From: Rhodobacteraceae bacterium XHP0102
Lineage (GTDB): Bacteria; Pseudomonadota; Alphaproteobacteria; Rhodobacterales; Rhodobacteraceae
Direction: 5' to 3'
Assembly: GCA_025751475.1 (NCBI GenBank)
Contig: JAOWLD010000001.1
Coordinates: 930,001-994,000 of the forward strand
Length of the DNA stretch: 64,000 bases
Made by a program: the position numbers and the translations under genes. This document shows, one piece after another, positions 18,781 to 27,610 of this stretch. How positions within the stretch are numbered: position 1 is the stretch's first letter; every line of letters starts with the position of its first letter. Under the pieces are notes generated by a model. That model was not told where the DNA came from and made no database searches. It was given only the letters and a program-made list of their open reading frames with translations.

Positions 18781-18887
18781 CCCCAAAAGGGTTCTGCTCG
18801 AAAAAATTCTGCGCTGCGGTTTTTTCTAGGGGAGTACTTATAGATTTGAGGTGGTGATTCTAACTCACCCCATTTTTAGGAACATAC

Positions 18888-19220
18888 ATGAATAAAGCGG
18901 ACATTAAGGACATACAACAAGCTCTAAACTGGATTCGAGCTCATGCAGAAAATGCAGACTCCGAAGCAAAGGTTGAAATTCTTGCTCTTCTGAATGGAAC
19001 GAGTCAGAGCGTAATACAGATGGCAAAGAAATTAGTCGAACCAGAAACTAAAACGAAAATTGTTACTCGATACAAAGACAAAGTGATCAAGCAGAAGCCG
19101 GAAATTTCCAAGCAAGACACACCGCCAGAAACAGCAACGGATTTAACAGTAACGCCTTACCGAGCCATCAAACCGCAAGCACCTATTAGTCCGTTAGCAA
19201 ATCAACAGCCACCCCAATGA
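18888..19220 (+). CDS. Hypothetical protein
   Basis: A 110-residue protein: a helical N-terminal half (IKDIQQALNWIRAHAENAD, then EAKVEILALLNGTSQ) and a low-complexity C-terminal tail rich in Pro, Thr and Lys. No known domain. An AGGAAC ribosome site lies seven bases ahead of the ATG. Just upstream, GGTGA and TCACC form a short stem followed by ATTTTT, perhaps a terminator of the preceding gene. Confidence 0.6.
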   Translation: MNKADIKDIQQALNWIRAHAENADSEAKVEILALLNGTSQSVIQMAKKLVEPETKTKIVTRYKDKVIKQKPEISKQDTPPETATDLTVTPYRAIKPQAPISPLANQQPPQ

Positions 19221-19305
19221 GACGTTTAAAAACCAGTGATTTTTGTACGGTCTGACGTAGTTATTTGTGATTGCAGAAATGATGCCTCAGTATAGTGAGA
19301 CGCGG

Positions 19306-19707
19306 CTAAGGTACTTTTATTCCAAACTCTAAAAGAAGCTCTCGAGCACGCTCTACAACTGCTGGATCGACTTGATCTCGCAAAACTGTGCAATATTGAT
19401 ATTCATTAGTGTATTTGTAGCCATTAGGTGCAGAACATAGAACGACGAAATTCGGTGCAGCTGTTTTTAAATTTTCGAGCTTTGCACTCTGCAAAAAATA
19501 TTGAGTGTAAATGTCGTCTGTTTTTGCAGCCAGCATGTTCAAGCGCTGATTTGTGGACTGAGCTCGATCTTTAAAAAAACCGCTTCCGCGCACGCAACGT
19601 TCTCGAAGGAACATTTCAAGACCAAAATCGGAGGCTTTGTAGGTTGGCATTGGGAAAAAGGTGTCAGCCCAAGCCTCAAGCCCATGTTGCTCAATTGATT
19701 TAGTCAT
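19306..19707 (-). CDS. Hypothetical protein
   Basis: A 133-residue soluble protein of unknown function. It contains four cysteines without a clear metal-binding spacing. A GGAG ribosome site precedes the ATG. It is the most downstream of the closely spaced minus-strand group that begins with the gene at 21877. Confidence 0.62.
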   Translation of the reverse strand: MTKSIEQHGLEAWADTFFPMPTYKASDFGLEMFLRERCVRGSGFFKDRAQSTNQRLNMLAAKTDDIYTQYFLQSAKLENLKTAAPNFVVLCSAPNGYKYTNEYQYCTVLRDQVDPAVVERARELLLEFGIKVP

Positions 19708-19767
19708 GATTACTCCAATAGTAATTTATTCGCATGCACGGAAGCTTAAAATGCAGATTAAGCCACC

Positions 19768-20082
19768 TTAACGTAGCTCCTCCCCAAACAGACTCTCAAA
19801 GAAGCTGCGGACATTAATCTCGCTATCTGGCGGTGGATGGCCTTCGTAAACTTTACTCTGAAAATGATTTGCAAGCGACACCATGGTGCTGACGTAATCA
19901 GTTTGAGACAACGCGTCGAGCAACTTGTTAATGTCATCGCCTTTTTCATATTTGAGATCGGTATGTGCATCTACGTACTCCTTGAGATCAAACCAACAGT
20001 GGTAGCCATGTTCAAAGTATGAAGTTGAAACGCAAAGGCGCCTGATCTCTGCATGATTGAGTTTCCAAATAAGGTAGTTCAT
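19768..20082 (-). CDS. Hypothetical protein
   Basis: A 104-residue protein of unknown function, aromatic-rich at its start (YLIWKLNHAEI, SYFEHGYHCWFDL). Its ATG overlaps the stop codon of the gene upstream by four bases, so translation of the two is likely coupled. No recognised domain. Confidence 0.65.
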   Translation of the reverse strand: MNYLIWKLNHAEIRRLCVSTSYFEHGYHCWFDLKEYVDAHTDLKYEKGDDINKLLDALSQTDYVSTMVSLANHFQSKVYEGHPPPDSEINVRSFFESLFGEELR

Positions 20083-20447
20083 GACTGATCCCCTACAAAG
20101 ACATGGCTGTTATCGCGCAGATGATCAAAGAAAGTCTGATGCACCCAATCAGCTAAATCAAAACAGAATTGGCCGATCCACTCATCAAGTGTTTCCTTTT
20201 CAACAAGCGCAAAAGGCTCCAAAGACAGATCAAAAACAACGATCACTTCATCATCACTCGCTTCTGTGCTCGCTACTTTCATCAAACGTTTTGATTGAAT
20301 CCAGCAATAGCCGATTGCATGGTTGATTTTGATGCTGGCGCGATTTGGAACAGTAATGTATGCCTGTTTCTTATGGGGAAACACTTCGGCAACACTGGCT
20401 TGTTGCAGGGCATCTCGCCCTGTCATGTCATATAGAAATACTGTCAT
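20079..20447 (-). CDS. Hypothetical protein
   Basis: A 122-residue protein with no family I can name. A strong AGGAGG site precedes the ATG. It lies 9 bp after the clamp-loader-like AAA+ gene and overlaps the next gene by four bases, so the three form a tight transcription unit. Confidence 0.66.
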   Translation of the reverse strand: MTVFLYDMTGRDALQQASVAEVFPHKKQAYITVPNRASIKINHAIGYCWIQSKRLMKVASTEASDDEVIVVFDLSLEPFALVEKETLDEWIGQFCFDLADWVHQTFFDHLRDNSHVFVGDQS

Positions 20448-20456
20448 AGCTACCTC

Positions 20457-21086
20457 CTACTTCCGCTCTAAAACGTAATCTTCAATAGCTAGGAGCGCAT
20501 CACGCCAGCTGCCGTTGGCGGTTTCAATGAGCTTCTGAATCTCCACGTGATCAACCTCACCTAACTCTGATTGCACGATTGCATAGGCGCGCTCTAACAG
20601 AGTTTCAGAAGTCAATGATCCCACTTCAATACACTCGCAGCGGTCACGAAGCGGCTCGTCAACGGAGGCAAGATGATTGGTAGTCATAAACAAAAAACCA
20701 TGACGGCACTTGTCGATGAATGCACGCAGCCTATGTCGCTGTTCCACTTTAAGCTGGTCAATTTCATTTATTACCGCAATCGGATGATCTACGCCCGTCA
20801 AACGTTTCTGAGCAATCCAGCCAGCCTCAATCTTTTCAAGTTGTGATGGAAGATCCAGCGCAATAAATGATGCCTCAAGTATGTCCAGACACTCTGTTCC
20901 TTCTGGCTGTCGTTGATTTGCAATCACAACGCACGCAGTTGTCTTTGCTGTTCCTGGCGGGCCGTACAGCAATAGGTGTTTATGACGGCGGTTCTCCGCG
21001 TAGTATTTCAACTTTTGCTTTACTTCAGCATCTTCAAAGATCAAATCATCGAAGCTACGAGGTGCATACTTATCTTCAAAACGCAT
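20457..21086 (-). CDS. Clamp-loader-like AAA+ ATPase
   Basis: A 209-residue AAA+ protein most like the small subunit of replication factor C. It starts with FEDKYAPRSFDDLIF (compare KYRPKTLDDI in RFC). Walker A is GPPGTAKT at 42-49 with Ala instead of the last Gly; Walker B is IAVINEID at 103-110 with Asn instead of the first Asp. Sensor 1 is MTTN ending at 137 and DRC at 148-150 matches the SRC arginine finger. The collar domain of true clamp loaders is missing. It could load or remodel a DNA-bound complex for the island. An AGGAGA site supports the start. Confidence 0.8.
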   Translation of the reverse strand: MRFEDKYAPRSFDDLIFEDAEVKQKLKYYAENRRHKHLLLYGPPGTAKTTACVVIANQRQPEGTECLDILEASFIALDLPSQLEKIEAGWIAQKRLTGVDHPIAVINEIDQLKVEQRHRLRAFIDKCRHGFLFMTTNHLASVDEPLRDRCECIEVGSLTSETLLERAYAIVQSELGEVDHVEIQKLIETANGSWRDALLAIEDYVLERK

Positions 21087-21148
21087 AGTGCGTCTCCTTT
21101 TAATTTCGTTGAAAAAGATGGGCAGCTGAAACCAGCTGCCCAGATGGC

Positions 21149-21877
21149 TTAGACGTTTGCCACAATCTCAGCGCGCGCTTTGAGCTTTTCCGCGCGTTGG
21201 TCGGATGCTTTCGCCGCTTCCTCAAACTCTTTGAGCTGCTTGCCAGCAACCTCCAAAAGCTTGTTCAGAATGGTTTGATTGGCTGTACCAAAAACAATCG
21301 AGCCAGAGCCATCACGGTTTTTGCGCACCAATGCGATTGATAAAGGCAAGACAGAGTCGTTTGATGGCTGAAGCTCATCAGTCAGTTCGATCTTGGTTTC
21401 AACGATTGGTTTGCGCACATCCAGTACGGTTTCAGCATATTGCTTTCGCTCCGTGCGCTGCACAGAGGCATTCACCTTGTCGAGGTTATTGCGACGCACT
21501 TCTTCAATACCGCCAGCATTCGCAATAAAGGTTTGCAGTGATTGGGTGCTAGGCTTATCAACAGCAGCAACCGTAATGACCTTGGCATAGGTGTACGCAC
21601 GCTTTCCGCAGTCACCAAAGATCAAACGAACAATCTTTGTTGCAAGGCTGGTGTTTGAGCGCATAACGATCTCACGTTCATCGAGCAGCGCGTTGATACG
21701 CTTGATCAGCTTGCGCTCCAGTTGCACTTCTTTGAATAGCTCTAGGCAGTCTGAGAGCAACGCATACAGCTCATCGTTGGCAGCTTTGTATGTGCCAGTT
21801 TCCCAAGTGATGCGCTTTTCGATCAGCGCGTCGACAGTAGCGACAACTGTCGCAGTTGAAAGTGGTTGTTTAGACAT
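21149..21877 (-). CDS. Hypothetical protein, first gene of the AAA+ group
   Basis: A 242-residue, mostly helical protein without recognised domain. It has a WETGTYKAANDELYALLSDC segment near the start and a lysine/glutamate-rich C-terminal helix (KQLKEFEEAAKASDQRAEKL) that may form a coiled coil. The second of two close ATGs is chosen because GGAG is properly spaced from it. It heads the minus-strand group with the clamp-loader-like ATPase 62 bp downstream, suggesting that the two work together. Confidence 0.68.
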   Translation of the reverse strand: MSKQPLSTATVVATVDALIEKRITWETGTYKAANDELYALLSDCLELFKEVQLERKLIKRINALLDEREIVMRSNTSLATKIVRLIFGDCGKRAYTYAKVITVAAVDKPSTQSLQTFIANAGGIEEVRRNNLDKVNASVQRTERKQYAETVLDVRKPIVETKIELTDELQPSNDSVLPLSIALVRKNRDGSGSIVFGTANQTILNKLLEVAGKQLKEFEEAAKASDQRAEKLKARAEIVANV

Positions 21878-22006
21878 AGTCATTCTCCGCTAGTTTCAAA
21901 AAAATCGACACGGGATTGCGTCGATGAATGTAGGTTAGAGGAGAACTTGATGCCTTTTGCTTTTATACTCTATGATGAAGAATGTGGCGTCAAATGAGGT
22001 AGCAAA

Positions 22007-22768
22007 ATGGAAGGATTTGAGAACAGACCACTGTTTTTTGTCTACGCACCGCCGCTCAAAGGATTGCGCAAGAGCAAGCGTAACGAGTTGCAGCCTCCTT
22101 ACGCTAAAGCACCGCCGTGGGAGTGCTCGGTCTACTACTGGTGGTGGGCGTACCTACGCCGCCATGACGGTTATAGAAAAACGTGTGAACAAGGGGGCAG
22201 GGGTAAATACAAAAAGCTTTACGCCGATTTTGGTGATATCTACGCCACCGATTTTTGGCCGTGGTGGCGTGAACATGCGTATCTGTTCGCCGAGCCTAAA
22301 CCTCGTCAAGTTGAGGAGGTGCAGAGTGTCAGCAAAGACCCAACCTTGCTTACCTTGCAAATACCGCTCGAAAACAAAGAAAGCTTAACGGTAAGGCAGA
22401 TCAAACGTTTACTCGCTCCAAGGATCAACGCCCTCAAGCAGCGAAAAACACAGAGTAAAGCAATGTACCCCGTTGCGACCAAGCCAGTGCTGCCAAGCAT
22501 CTACATGCATCTGTGTGTCTGGGATGCGCACACAGCAAACCCAGATCTTTCAGATGTAGAGATCGCAGATCTTGTGAATGTGCCTATCAACACAATCGTT
22601 GATGGCATGGCTGAGGACTTCGCTAAAAAAGGCAAGTCTCACCGACGCCTGTATGAGCGCACTATCTATCGACGAAAACAGCTCGCTGTGCAAAGGCATC
22701 TGCGCATCGCGCGCCAATACATCGACAATGTGGGCAAAGGCGCTTTCCCACTTCGAAGCTCGCGCTGA
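22007..22768 (+). CDS. Hypothetical protein of mobile-element type
   Basis: A 253-residue protein, divergent from the AAA+ group. The N-terminal part is rich in tryptophan (SVYYWWWAYLRRHDGYRKTC, then DFWPWWREHAYLFAEP) and the C-terminal part is basic (RRLYERTIYRRKQLAVQRHL, then RIARQYIDNVGKGAFP), resembling unnamed proteins I remember from integrated islands of other proteobacteria. A helix-turn-helix-like stretch (DLSDVEIADLVNVPINTIV) suggests DNA binding. GAGGTAG precedes the ATG. Confidence 0.68.
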   Translation: MEGFENRPLFFVYAPPLKGLRKSKRNELQPPYAKAPPWECSVYYWWWAYLRRHDGYRKTCEQGGRGKYKKLYADFGDIYATDFWPWWREHAYLFAEPKPRQVEEVQSVSKDPTLLTLQIPLENKESLTVRQIKRLLAPRINALKQRKTQSKAMYPVATKPVLPSIYMHLCVWDAHTANPDLSDVEIADLVNVPINTIVDGMAEDFAKKGKSHRRLYERTIYRRKQLAVQRHLRIARQYIDNVGKGAFPLRSSR

Positions 22769-22975
22769 AACACTGTGTTGAAACAGAGTGTTTGGCGTTA
22801 GAAGATCAGATTTTTTTGTTCACTTGTAGGAGCGAATTCTTTACTATGTGGCTGAGAAATCGTTGTTTTTTGGGGCGTTATTATACAATTTAAGACTTGC
22901 CCCCCCCGCAGCTTGTATAAAGTGTAGACTAATACTTATCACGATGAGAGCGGCACTTCTGCTGGACTGTAACCA

Positions 22976-23122
22976 ATGCATGTAATCACCCCCCCACCCG
23001 CAAATAATCGTTTAAAATCAAGACGTTATACGTGGGGTGCGAAGTTATTTATAGCCTTCGTTCTCATTGGTGGCATAGCCACCACCTATACACTCGTTAA
23101 CTTAATCCTCGAAGGACTCTGA
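22976..23122 (+). CDS. Small single-span membrane protein
   Basis: A 48-residue frame: a basic N-terminus (NNRLKSRRYTWG) and one hydrophobic helix (LFIAFVLIGGIATTYTLV). It ends two bases before the GTG of the glycosyltransferase gene, and the ribosome site AAGGA of that gene lies within its last codons, so the two are probably translationally coupled. No strong ribosome site precedes its own ATG. It would be the first gene of the polysaccharide cluster. Confidence 0.5.
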   Translation: MHVITPPPANNRLKSRRYTWGAKLFIAFVLIGGIATTYTLVNLILEGL

Positions 23123-23124
23123 CC

Positions 23125-24222
23125 GTGTCAGTGGTCCTGCGAGATAGCGCGCCAGCGCACATCCCTAACGCTGCTCGTTTGCAGCGCGTCGATTACGACT
23201 GCGCTTTTTTGCCTGCGCGCAATTACTTCTCCGCAGATGAAAGTGATATCCAAAACGTTTTACTAAGCAATGGGCTTTCACAGAATGCTCGATCAACTCA
23301 ATCGCGTGTCGCGGTCATTCTTGGATATTTTGATGGGCAGCCCTTCATTGGCGAGCAGCTGCAATCCATCATTAAGCAAACTCACTCCGCCCTTCATATC
23401 TATCTTTGCGACGACAAGTCAGAGCCGTGTTTTTCACTTGACGGCCTTCAGCTTGATCAAGACTCGCTATCGAAAATTAGCGTCGGCGTACGCCCGCATA
23501 ACATTGGATTTACGAACAACTTTCTGAATGCGTTAGCCAGCATCTCGGACGAATTTGAGTACTTTGCTTTCAGTGATCAAGACGATGTTTGGCATGAAGA
23601 CAAGCTAGAAAGAGCTATAGCTGCGTTAGAAAAAGCCCCTTCTGAACAGCCAGCTCTTTATTGTGCGCGAACAGAAATCGCCGATGCCACATGTGAGCAC
23701 ACATTGGGGTATTCGCCTTTGTTTGATAAACCCCCTTCCTTTGCTAATGCACTGGTTCAAAACATTGGTGGTGGTAGCACCATGGTGTTTAACAGAGCGG
23801 CAAGAGATCTAATTCTTGAAGCTACACAACATGCGTCGGTGGTTTCACATGACTGGTGGTGCTACCAAGTGGTCACGGGCGCTGGCGGTCATGTCATCTA
23901 TGACTCTGAGCCTTGCTTAAAGTACCGTCAACACGATCACAACCTCGTTGGGGCAAACACCAGTTGGCGCGCACGTCTTCTGCGAATCCGAGGGTTGCTT
24001 CGTGGACGTTTCCGCGAATGGAATGACATCAACTTGGCGGCGTTATCTGCGCACAAGCATTTACTGACCAAGTCCAATCAACGAGTGCTTGATGATTTCG
24101 TTGAAGCGCGTCAGTCCTCGCTCATAAAGCGACTATTTCTTTTCAAGCGGTCTGGCATCTATCGCCAAACCTTGTTCGGCAATCTTGGGCTATTGCTCGG
24201 CGTCTTTTTGAACAAGGTGTAG
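23125..24222 (+). CDS. Glycosyltransferase family 2, rhamnosyltransferase-like
   Basis: A 365-residue GT-A type enzyme with an N-terminal extension of about 60 residues. The glycosyltransferase core starts at VAVILGYFDGQPFIGEQL; YLCDDKS and YFAFSDQDDVWHEDKLE give the nucleotide-sugar/metal site. FSDQDDVW is typical of RgpB/WbbL-like enzymes that use dTDP-rhamnose, in keeping with the rml genes next door. Acceptor and linkage are unknown. The start is a GTG after AAGGACTCTGACC. Confidence 0.82.
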   Translation: MSVVLRDSAPAHIPNAARLQRVDYDCAFLPARNYFSADESDIQNVLLSNGLSQNARSTQSRVAVILGYFDGQPFIGEQLQSIIKQTHSALHIYLCDDKSEPCFSLDGLQLDQDSLSKISVGVRPHNIGFTNNFLNALASISDEFEYFAFSDQDDVWHEDKLERAIAALEKAPSEQPALYCARTEIADATCEHTLGYSPLFDKPPSFANALVQNIGGGSTMVFNRAARDLILEATQHASVVSHDWWCYQVVTGAGGHVIYDSEPCLKYRQHDHNLVGANTSWRARLLRIRGLLRGRFREWNDINLAALSAHKHLLTKSNQRVLDDFVEARQSSLIKRLFLFKRSGIYRQTLFGNLGLLLGVFLNKV

Positions 24223-24224
24223 CG

Positions 24225-25292
24225 ATGACGATTTTAGTAACTGGCGGCGCAGGGTTTATCGGATCAAATTTTGTGATCGATTGGCTTGATCAACATGATG
24301 AACTCGTCATCAACATCGATAAGCTAACCTACGCTGGCAATTTGAACAATTTAAGCTCACTTGAGAGCAATGAAAGCCATGTATTCGTGAAGGGAGATAT
24401 TGGCGATTCTGCGTTGCTGAAAAATCTACTCTCTCGCTACAAGCCAAGAGCCATTATCAATTTTGCCGCTGAATCGCATGTCGATCGCTCTATCCATGGG
24501 CCAGAAGACTTCATGCAAACCAACATCATCGGTACTTACCGTTTGTTGGAATGCGCAAAAGACTATTGGCAGTCATTGTCGACAGATGAACAGAGTGCAT
24601 TCCGCTTCTTGCACGTCTCAACAGACGAAGTGTACGGATCACTGCCAGCTGAAGCGCCCGCATTTTCCGAAACACATCGTTACGAGCCAAACAGTCCATA
24701 CAGTGCGAGCAAGGCGTCGTCAGATCATCTCGTTCGCGCCTACCATCACACCTACGGACTGCCAGTCCTCACAACCAATTGTTCGAACAACTACGGGCCT
24801 TATCAATTTCCTGAAAAATTGATACCGCTCGTCATTCACAACGCACTGGCTCAAAAGCCTCTGCCAATTTATGGCGATGGTTTGCAGATCCGTGATTGGC
24901 TGTATGTCAGTGATCATTGCAGCGCCATTCGCGCAGTGCTTGAGCGAGGCGACTGTGGTGAGGTCTACAACATTGGTGGACTGAACGAAAAAGCGAACAT
25001 CGAGATAGTTCATACGCTTTGCGACATTCTTGATGAGCTACGTCCAGTAGGTGCAGATAGCGATATATCCAGCTATCGCGATCTCATCACCTACGTCAAA
25101 GACCGTCCAGGCCATGATCGTCGCTATGCCATTGATGCGACCAAAATCGAAAACGAACTGAACTGGCGACCAGCCGAAACATTTGAAACGGGCATCCGTA
25201 AAACCGTTGAGTGGTATCTAGATAACACAGACTGGGTTGAGCAAGTCATCAGCGGCGAATACCGCCAGTGGGTGGAAAGGCAGTACGCATGA
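24225..25292 (+). CDS. rmlB: dTDP-glucose 4,6-dehydratase
   Basis: A 355-residue short-chain dehydrogenase of the dTDP-rhamnose pathway (second step). NAD-binding TGGAGFIGSNF stands at the N-terminus, then FAAESHVDRSI, HVSTDEVYGSL with the catalytic Asp-Glu, and the Tyr-Lys pair in PYSASKASSDHLVRAY. It is followed by rmlD, whose ATG overlaps its stop, so the rml genes form one translation-coupled unit in the order B-D-A-C. Confidence 0.96.
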   Translation: MTILVTGGAGFIGSNFVIDWLDQHDELVINIDKLTYAGNLNNLSSLESNESHVFVKGDIGDSALLKNLLSRYKPRAIINFAAESHVDRSIHGPEDFMQTNIIGTYRLLECAKDYWQSLSTDEQSAFRFLHVSTDEVYGSLPAEAPAFSETHRYEPNSPYSASKASSDHLVRAYHHTYGLPVLTTNCSNNYGPYQFPEKLIPLVIHNALAQKPLPIYGDGLQIRDWLYVSDHCSAIRAVLERGDCGEVYNIGGLNEKANIEIVHTLCDILDELRPVGADSDISSYRDLITYVKDRPGHDRRYAIDATKIENELNWRPAETFETGIRKTVEWYLDNTDWVEQVISGEYRQWVERQYA

Positions 25293-26188
25293 AGATACTG
25301 CTATTGGGAGCTAACGGCCAGTTAGGGAAAGAACTAGAACGTCAACTTTCTTCCGTTGCGAATGTCGCGGCTTTTCCTCGTGAGTCACTCGACATCACAA
25401 ACCATAACGCTGTCCGCGATGCCGTTCGTTGTGTTCGCCCCAACATCATCGTCAATGCTGCTGCATACACGGCGGTTGATAAAGCAGAGACCGATGCAGA
25501 TTTTGCGCATGCAATAAATGCAGATGCAGTAGCGAACCTTGCGCAAATTGCACGAGAACAGAGCTTGTGGCTGTTTCATTACTCGACGGACTACGTGTTC
25601 GATGGCTCTAAGCAATCGCCCTACCTCGAGACCGATACGCCAAACCCAATCAATGTCTATGGTGCGTCTAAGTTAGCTGGCGAGACAGCGATCGCAGCAG
25701 CGGACTGTCAGCATCTTATTTTCCGAACGACATGGGTCATTGGCAAAGACGGCCATAACTTTGCAAAGACCATCTTACGTTTAGCAAGCGAGCGTGATGC
25801 GCTAAAGGTGATCGTCGATCAAATCGGCGTTCCAACATCTCCCTCACTCATTACACGAGTGACGATAGATGCGATACGCGCCATCAAAGATCGCTGTGCT
25901 TGGCCGCAAGGGATTTATCACCTCGCACCAAAAGGCAAAACAAGCTGGCATGAAATTGCGCAAACTTTAATTGCCTATGCAGAGCAACAGCATGTTCCGC
26001 TGCGCACTCATGTATCAGACATTCAAGCGATCACGACCGCAGAGTATCCAACCGCAGCAAAACGTCCGCTGAACTCACAGTTGGATACACACAAGCTGCG
26101 CTCGCAACTCTCATTCGATTTACCCCATTGGAAGGACGATTTTCTGGACGTAGCCCGCGACATCGTCAAGGAACTAGAAACTGTATGA
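25289..26188 (+). CDS. rmlD: dTDP-4-dehydrorhamnose reductase
   Basis: A 299-residue reductase completing dTDP-L-rhamnose. Seen are the N-terminal [28 protein letters not shown], the STDYVFDG catalytic region and the Tyr-Lys motif in [11 protein letters not shown]. The ATG overlaps the rmlB stop (ATGA), and its own stop overlaps the ATG of rmlA in the same way. Confidence 0.95.
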   Translation: MKILLLGANGQLGKELERQLSSVANVAAFPRESLDITNHNAVRDAVRCVRPNIIVNAAAYTAVDKAETDADFAHAINADAVANLAQIAREQSLWLFHYSTDYVFDGSKQSPYLETDTPNPINVYGASKLAGETAIAAADCQHLIFRTTWVIGKDGHNFAKTILRLASERDALKVIVDQIGVPTSPSLITRVTIDAIRAIKDRCAWPQGIYHLAPKGKTSWHEIAQTLIAYAEQQHVPLRTHVSDIQAITTAEYPTAAKRPLNSQLDTHKLRSQLSFDLPHWKDDFLDVARDIVKELETV

Positions 26189-27075
26189 AACGTAAAGGCA
26201 TCATCCTCGCTGGCGGATCTGGCACGCGGCTTTACCCAGCCACACAAGTGGTTTCAAAGCAGCTGTTGCCTGTATTTGACAAGCCGATGATCTACTACCC
26301 TCTTTCAACATTGATGCTTGCTGATGTGTGCGAAGTACTCATCATCAGTACACCGCAAGACACACAACGTTTCAAAGAGTTGCTCGGCGATGGCAGCCAG
26401 TGGGGTCTAGAGATTGAATATGCCGTCCAACCCTCTCCAGATGGATTGGCGCAAGCGTTGATTATCGGCGAGGCATTCCTTGATGGCTCGCCTTCGGTAC
26501 TAATTCTCGGCGACAACATCTTTTACGGCCACTCGCTGCACGAAAAGCTCGCTGCAGCCAATCAACGCAACTGCGGAGCAACGGTCTTTGCCTACCATGT
26601 GCATGACCCTGAACGTTATGGCGTTGCTGAGTTCAGCAAAGACGGCAAGGTGTTGAGCCTTGAAGAAAAGCCAACAGCTCCGAAGTCGAACTATGCGGTG
26701 ACTGGGCTGTATTTTTACGATGAGCACGCACCGATCTACGCCAAGAAAATAAAGCCATCACATCGAGGCGAGTTAGAGATTACCGACCTCAACAAGATCT
26801 ATCTCGAAAAAGAGCAGTTGTGCGTTGAACGCATGAGCCGCGGCTACGCATGGCTGGACACTGGGACACATGAAAGCCTCGTTGAGGCACATCAGTTTGT
26901 GCAGACCATAGAGCATCGGCAAGGCCTCAAGGTTGCATGTCCAGAAGAAATCGCCTTTCGCAAAGGTTGGATTAGTAAAGCAGCGCTTACAGCTCTAGCA
27001 CAACCAATGCTCAAGAACGGCTACGGCCAATACCTCATGCAAGTGATCAAGGAGTCAGAACATGAAAGTCACTGA
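26185..27075 (+). CDS. rmlA: Glucose-1-phosphate thymidylyltransferase
   Basis: A 296-residue nucleotidyltransferase making dTDP-glucose, the first step of dTDP-rhamnose synthesis. The activation loop [13 protein letters not shown] is at the start, then [17 protein letters not shown] and [10 protein letters not shown] with the metal-binding Asp. The start overlaps the rmlD stop by four bases. Its last 14 bases overlap rmlC. Confidence 0.96.
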   Translation: MKRKGIILAGGSGTRLYPATQVVSKQLLPVFDKPMIYYPLSTLMLADVCEVLIISTPQDTQRFKELLGDGSQWGLEIEYAVQPSPDGLAQALIIGEAFLDGSPSVLILGDNIFYGHSLHEKLAAANQRNCGATVFAYHVHDPERYGVAEFSKDGKVLSLEEKPTAPKSNYAVTGLYFYDEHAPIYAKKIKPSHRGELEITDLNKIYLEKEQLCVERMSRGYAWLDTGTHESLVEAHQFVQTIEHRQGLKVACPEEIAFRKGWISKAALTALAQPMLKNGYGQYLMQVIKESEHESH

Positions 27076-27610
27076 CACCAAGATCCCAGACGTAAAAATT
27101 ATTGAACCTACTGTCTTTGAAGACGAACGCGGCTTCTTTTTCGAAAGCTTCAATCACAAGAAGTTTGAGGAAGCTATAGGACGAAGCGTGACATTCGTGC
27201 AAGACAACCACTCAAAGTCCAGCAAAGGTGTTTTGCGTGGCTTGCACTACCAACTACCGCCACATGCACAAGGCAAACTCGTGCGCGTTGTGCAAGGCGA
27301 AGTATTCGATGTTGCAGTCGACATCCGCAAGTCATCGCCAACCTTCGGACAGTGGGTTGCAGAAACGCTATCTGCAGAGAACAAAAAGCAATTGTGGATA
27401 CCAGAGGGCTTTGCTCATGGGTTTTTGACTCTGAGCGACACAGCTGAGTTTCTCTATAAAACGACGGACTATTACGCCCAGCAATACGAGCGCTCCATTG
27501 TTTGGAACGACGACAGCTTAGCAATTCTGTGGCCTGAACGGATAGAAGTGTCTGTTTCGGATAAAGATGCAGCTGCACTCACATTTCAAAACGCAGAGAT
27601 CTTTTCATGA
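27062..27610 (+). CDS. rmlC: dTDP-4-dehydrorhamnose 3,5-epimerase
   Basis: A 182-residue cupin epimerase. [18 protein letters not shown], the catalytic-histidine segment [19 protein letters not shown] and [13 protein letters not shown] are all family landmarks. The chain has the usual length. It begins inside the end of rmlA and its stop overlaps the start of the RgpF-like gene. Confidence 0.95.
   Translation: MKVTDTKIPDVKIIEPTVFEDERGFFFESFNHKKFEEAIGRSVTFVQDNHSKSSKGVLRGLHYQLPPHAQGKLVRVVQGEVFDVAVDIRKSSPTFGQWVAETLSAENKKQLWIPEGFAHGFLTLSDTAEFLYKTTDYYAQQYERSIVWNDDSLAILWPERIEVSVSDKDAAALTFQNAEIFS

Noticed and set aside
18781-18887. GAAAAAA/TTTTTTC repeat after the gene at 18475 as a terminator
   Set aside because: The stem is only A-T pairs around a weak three-pair core; too uncertain to list as a feature.
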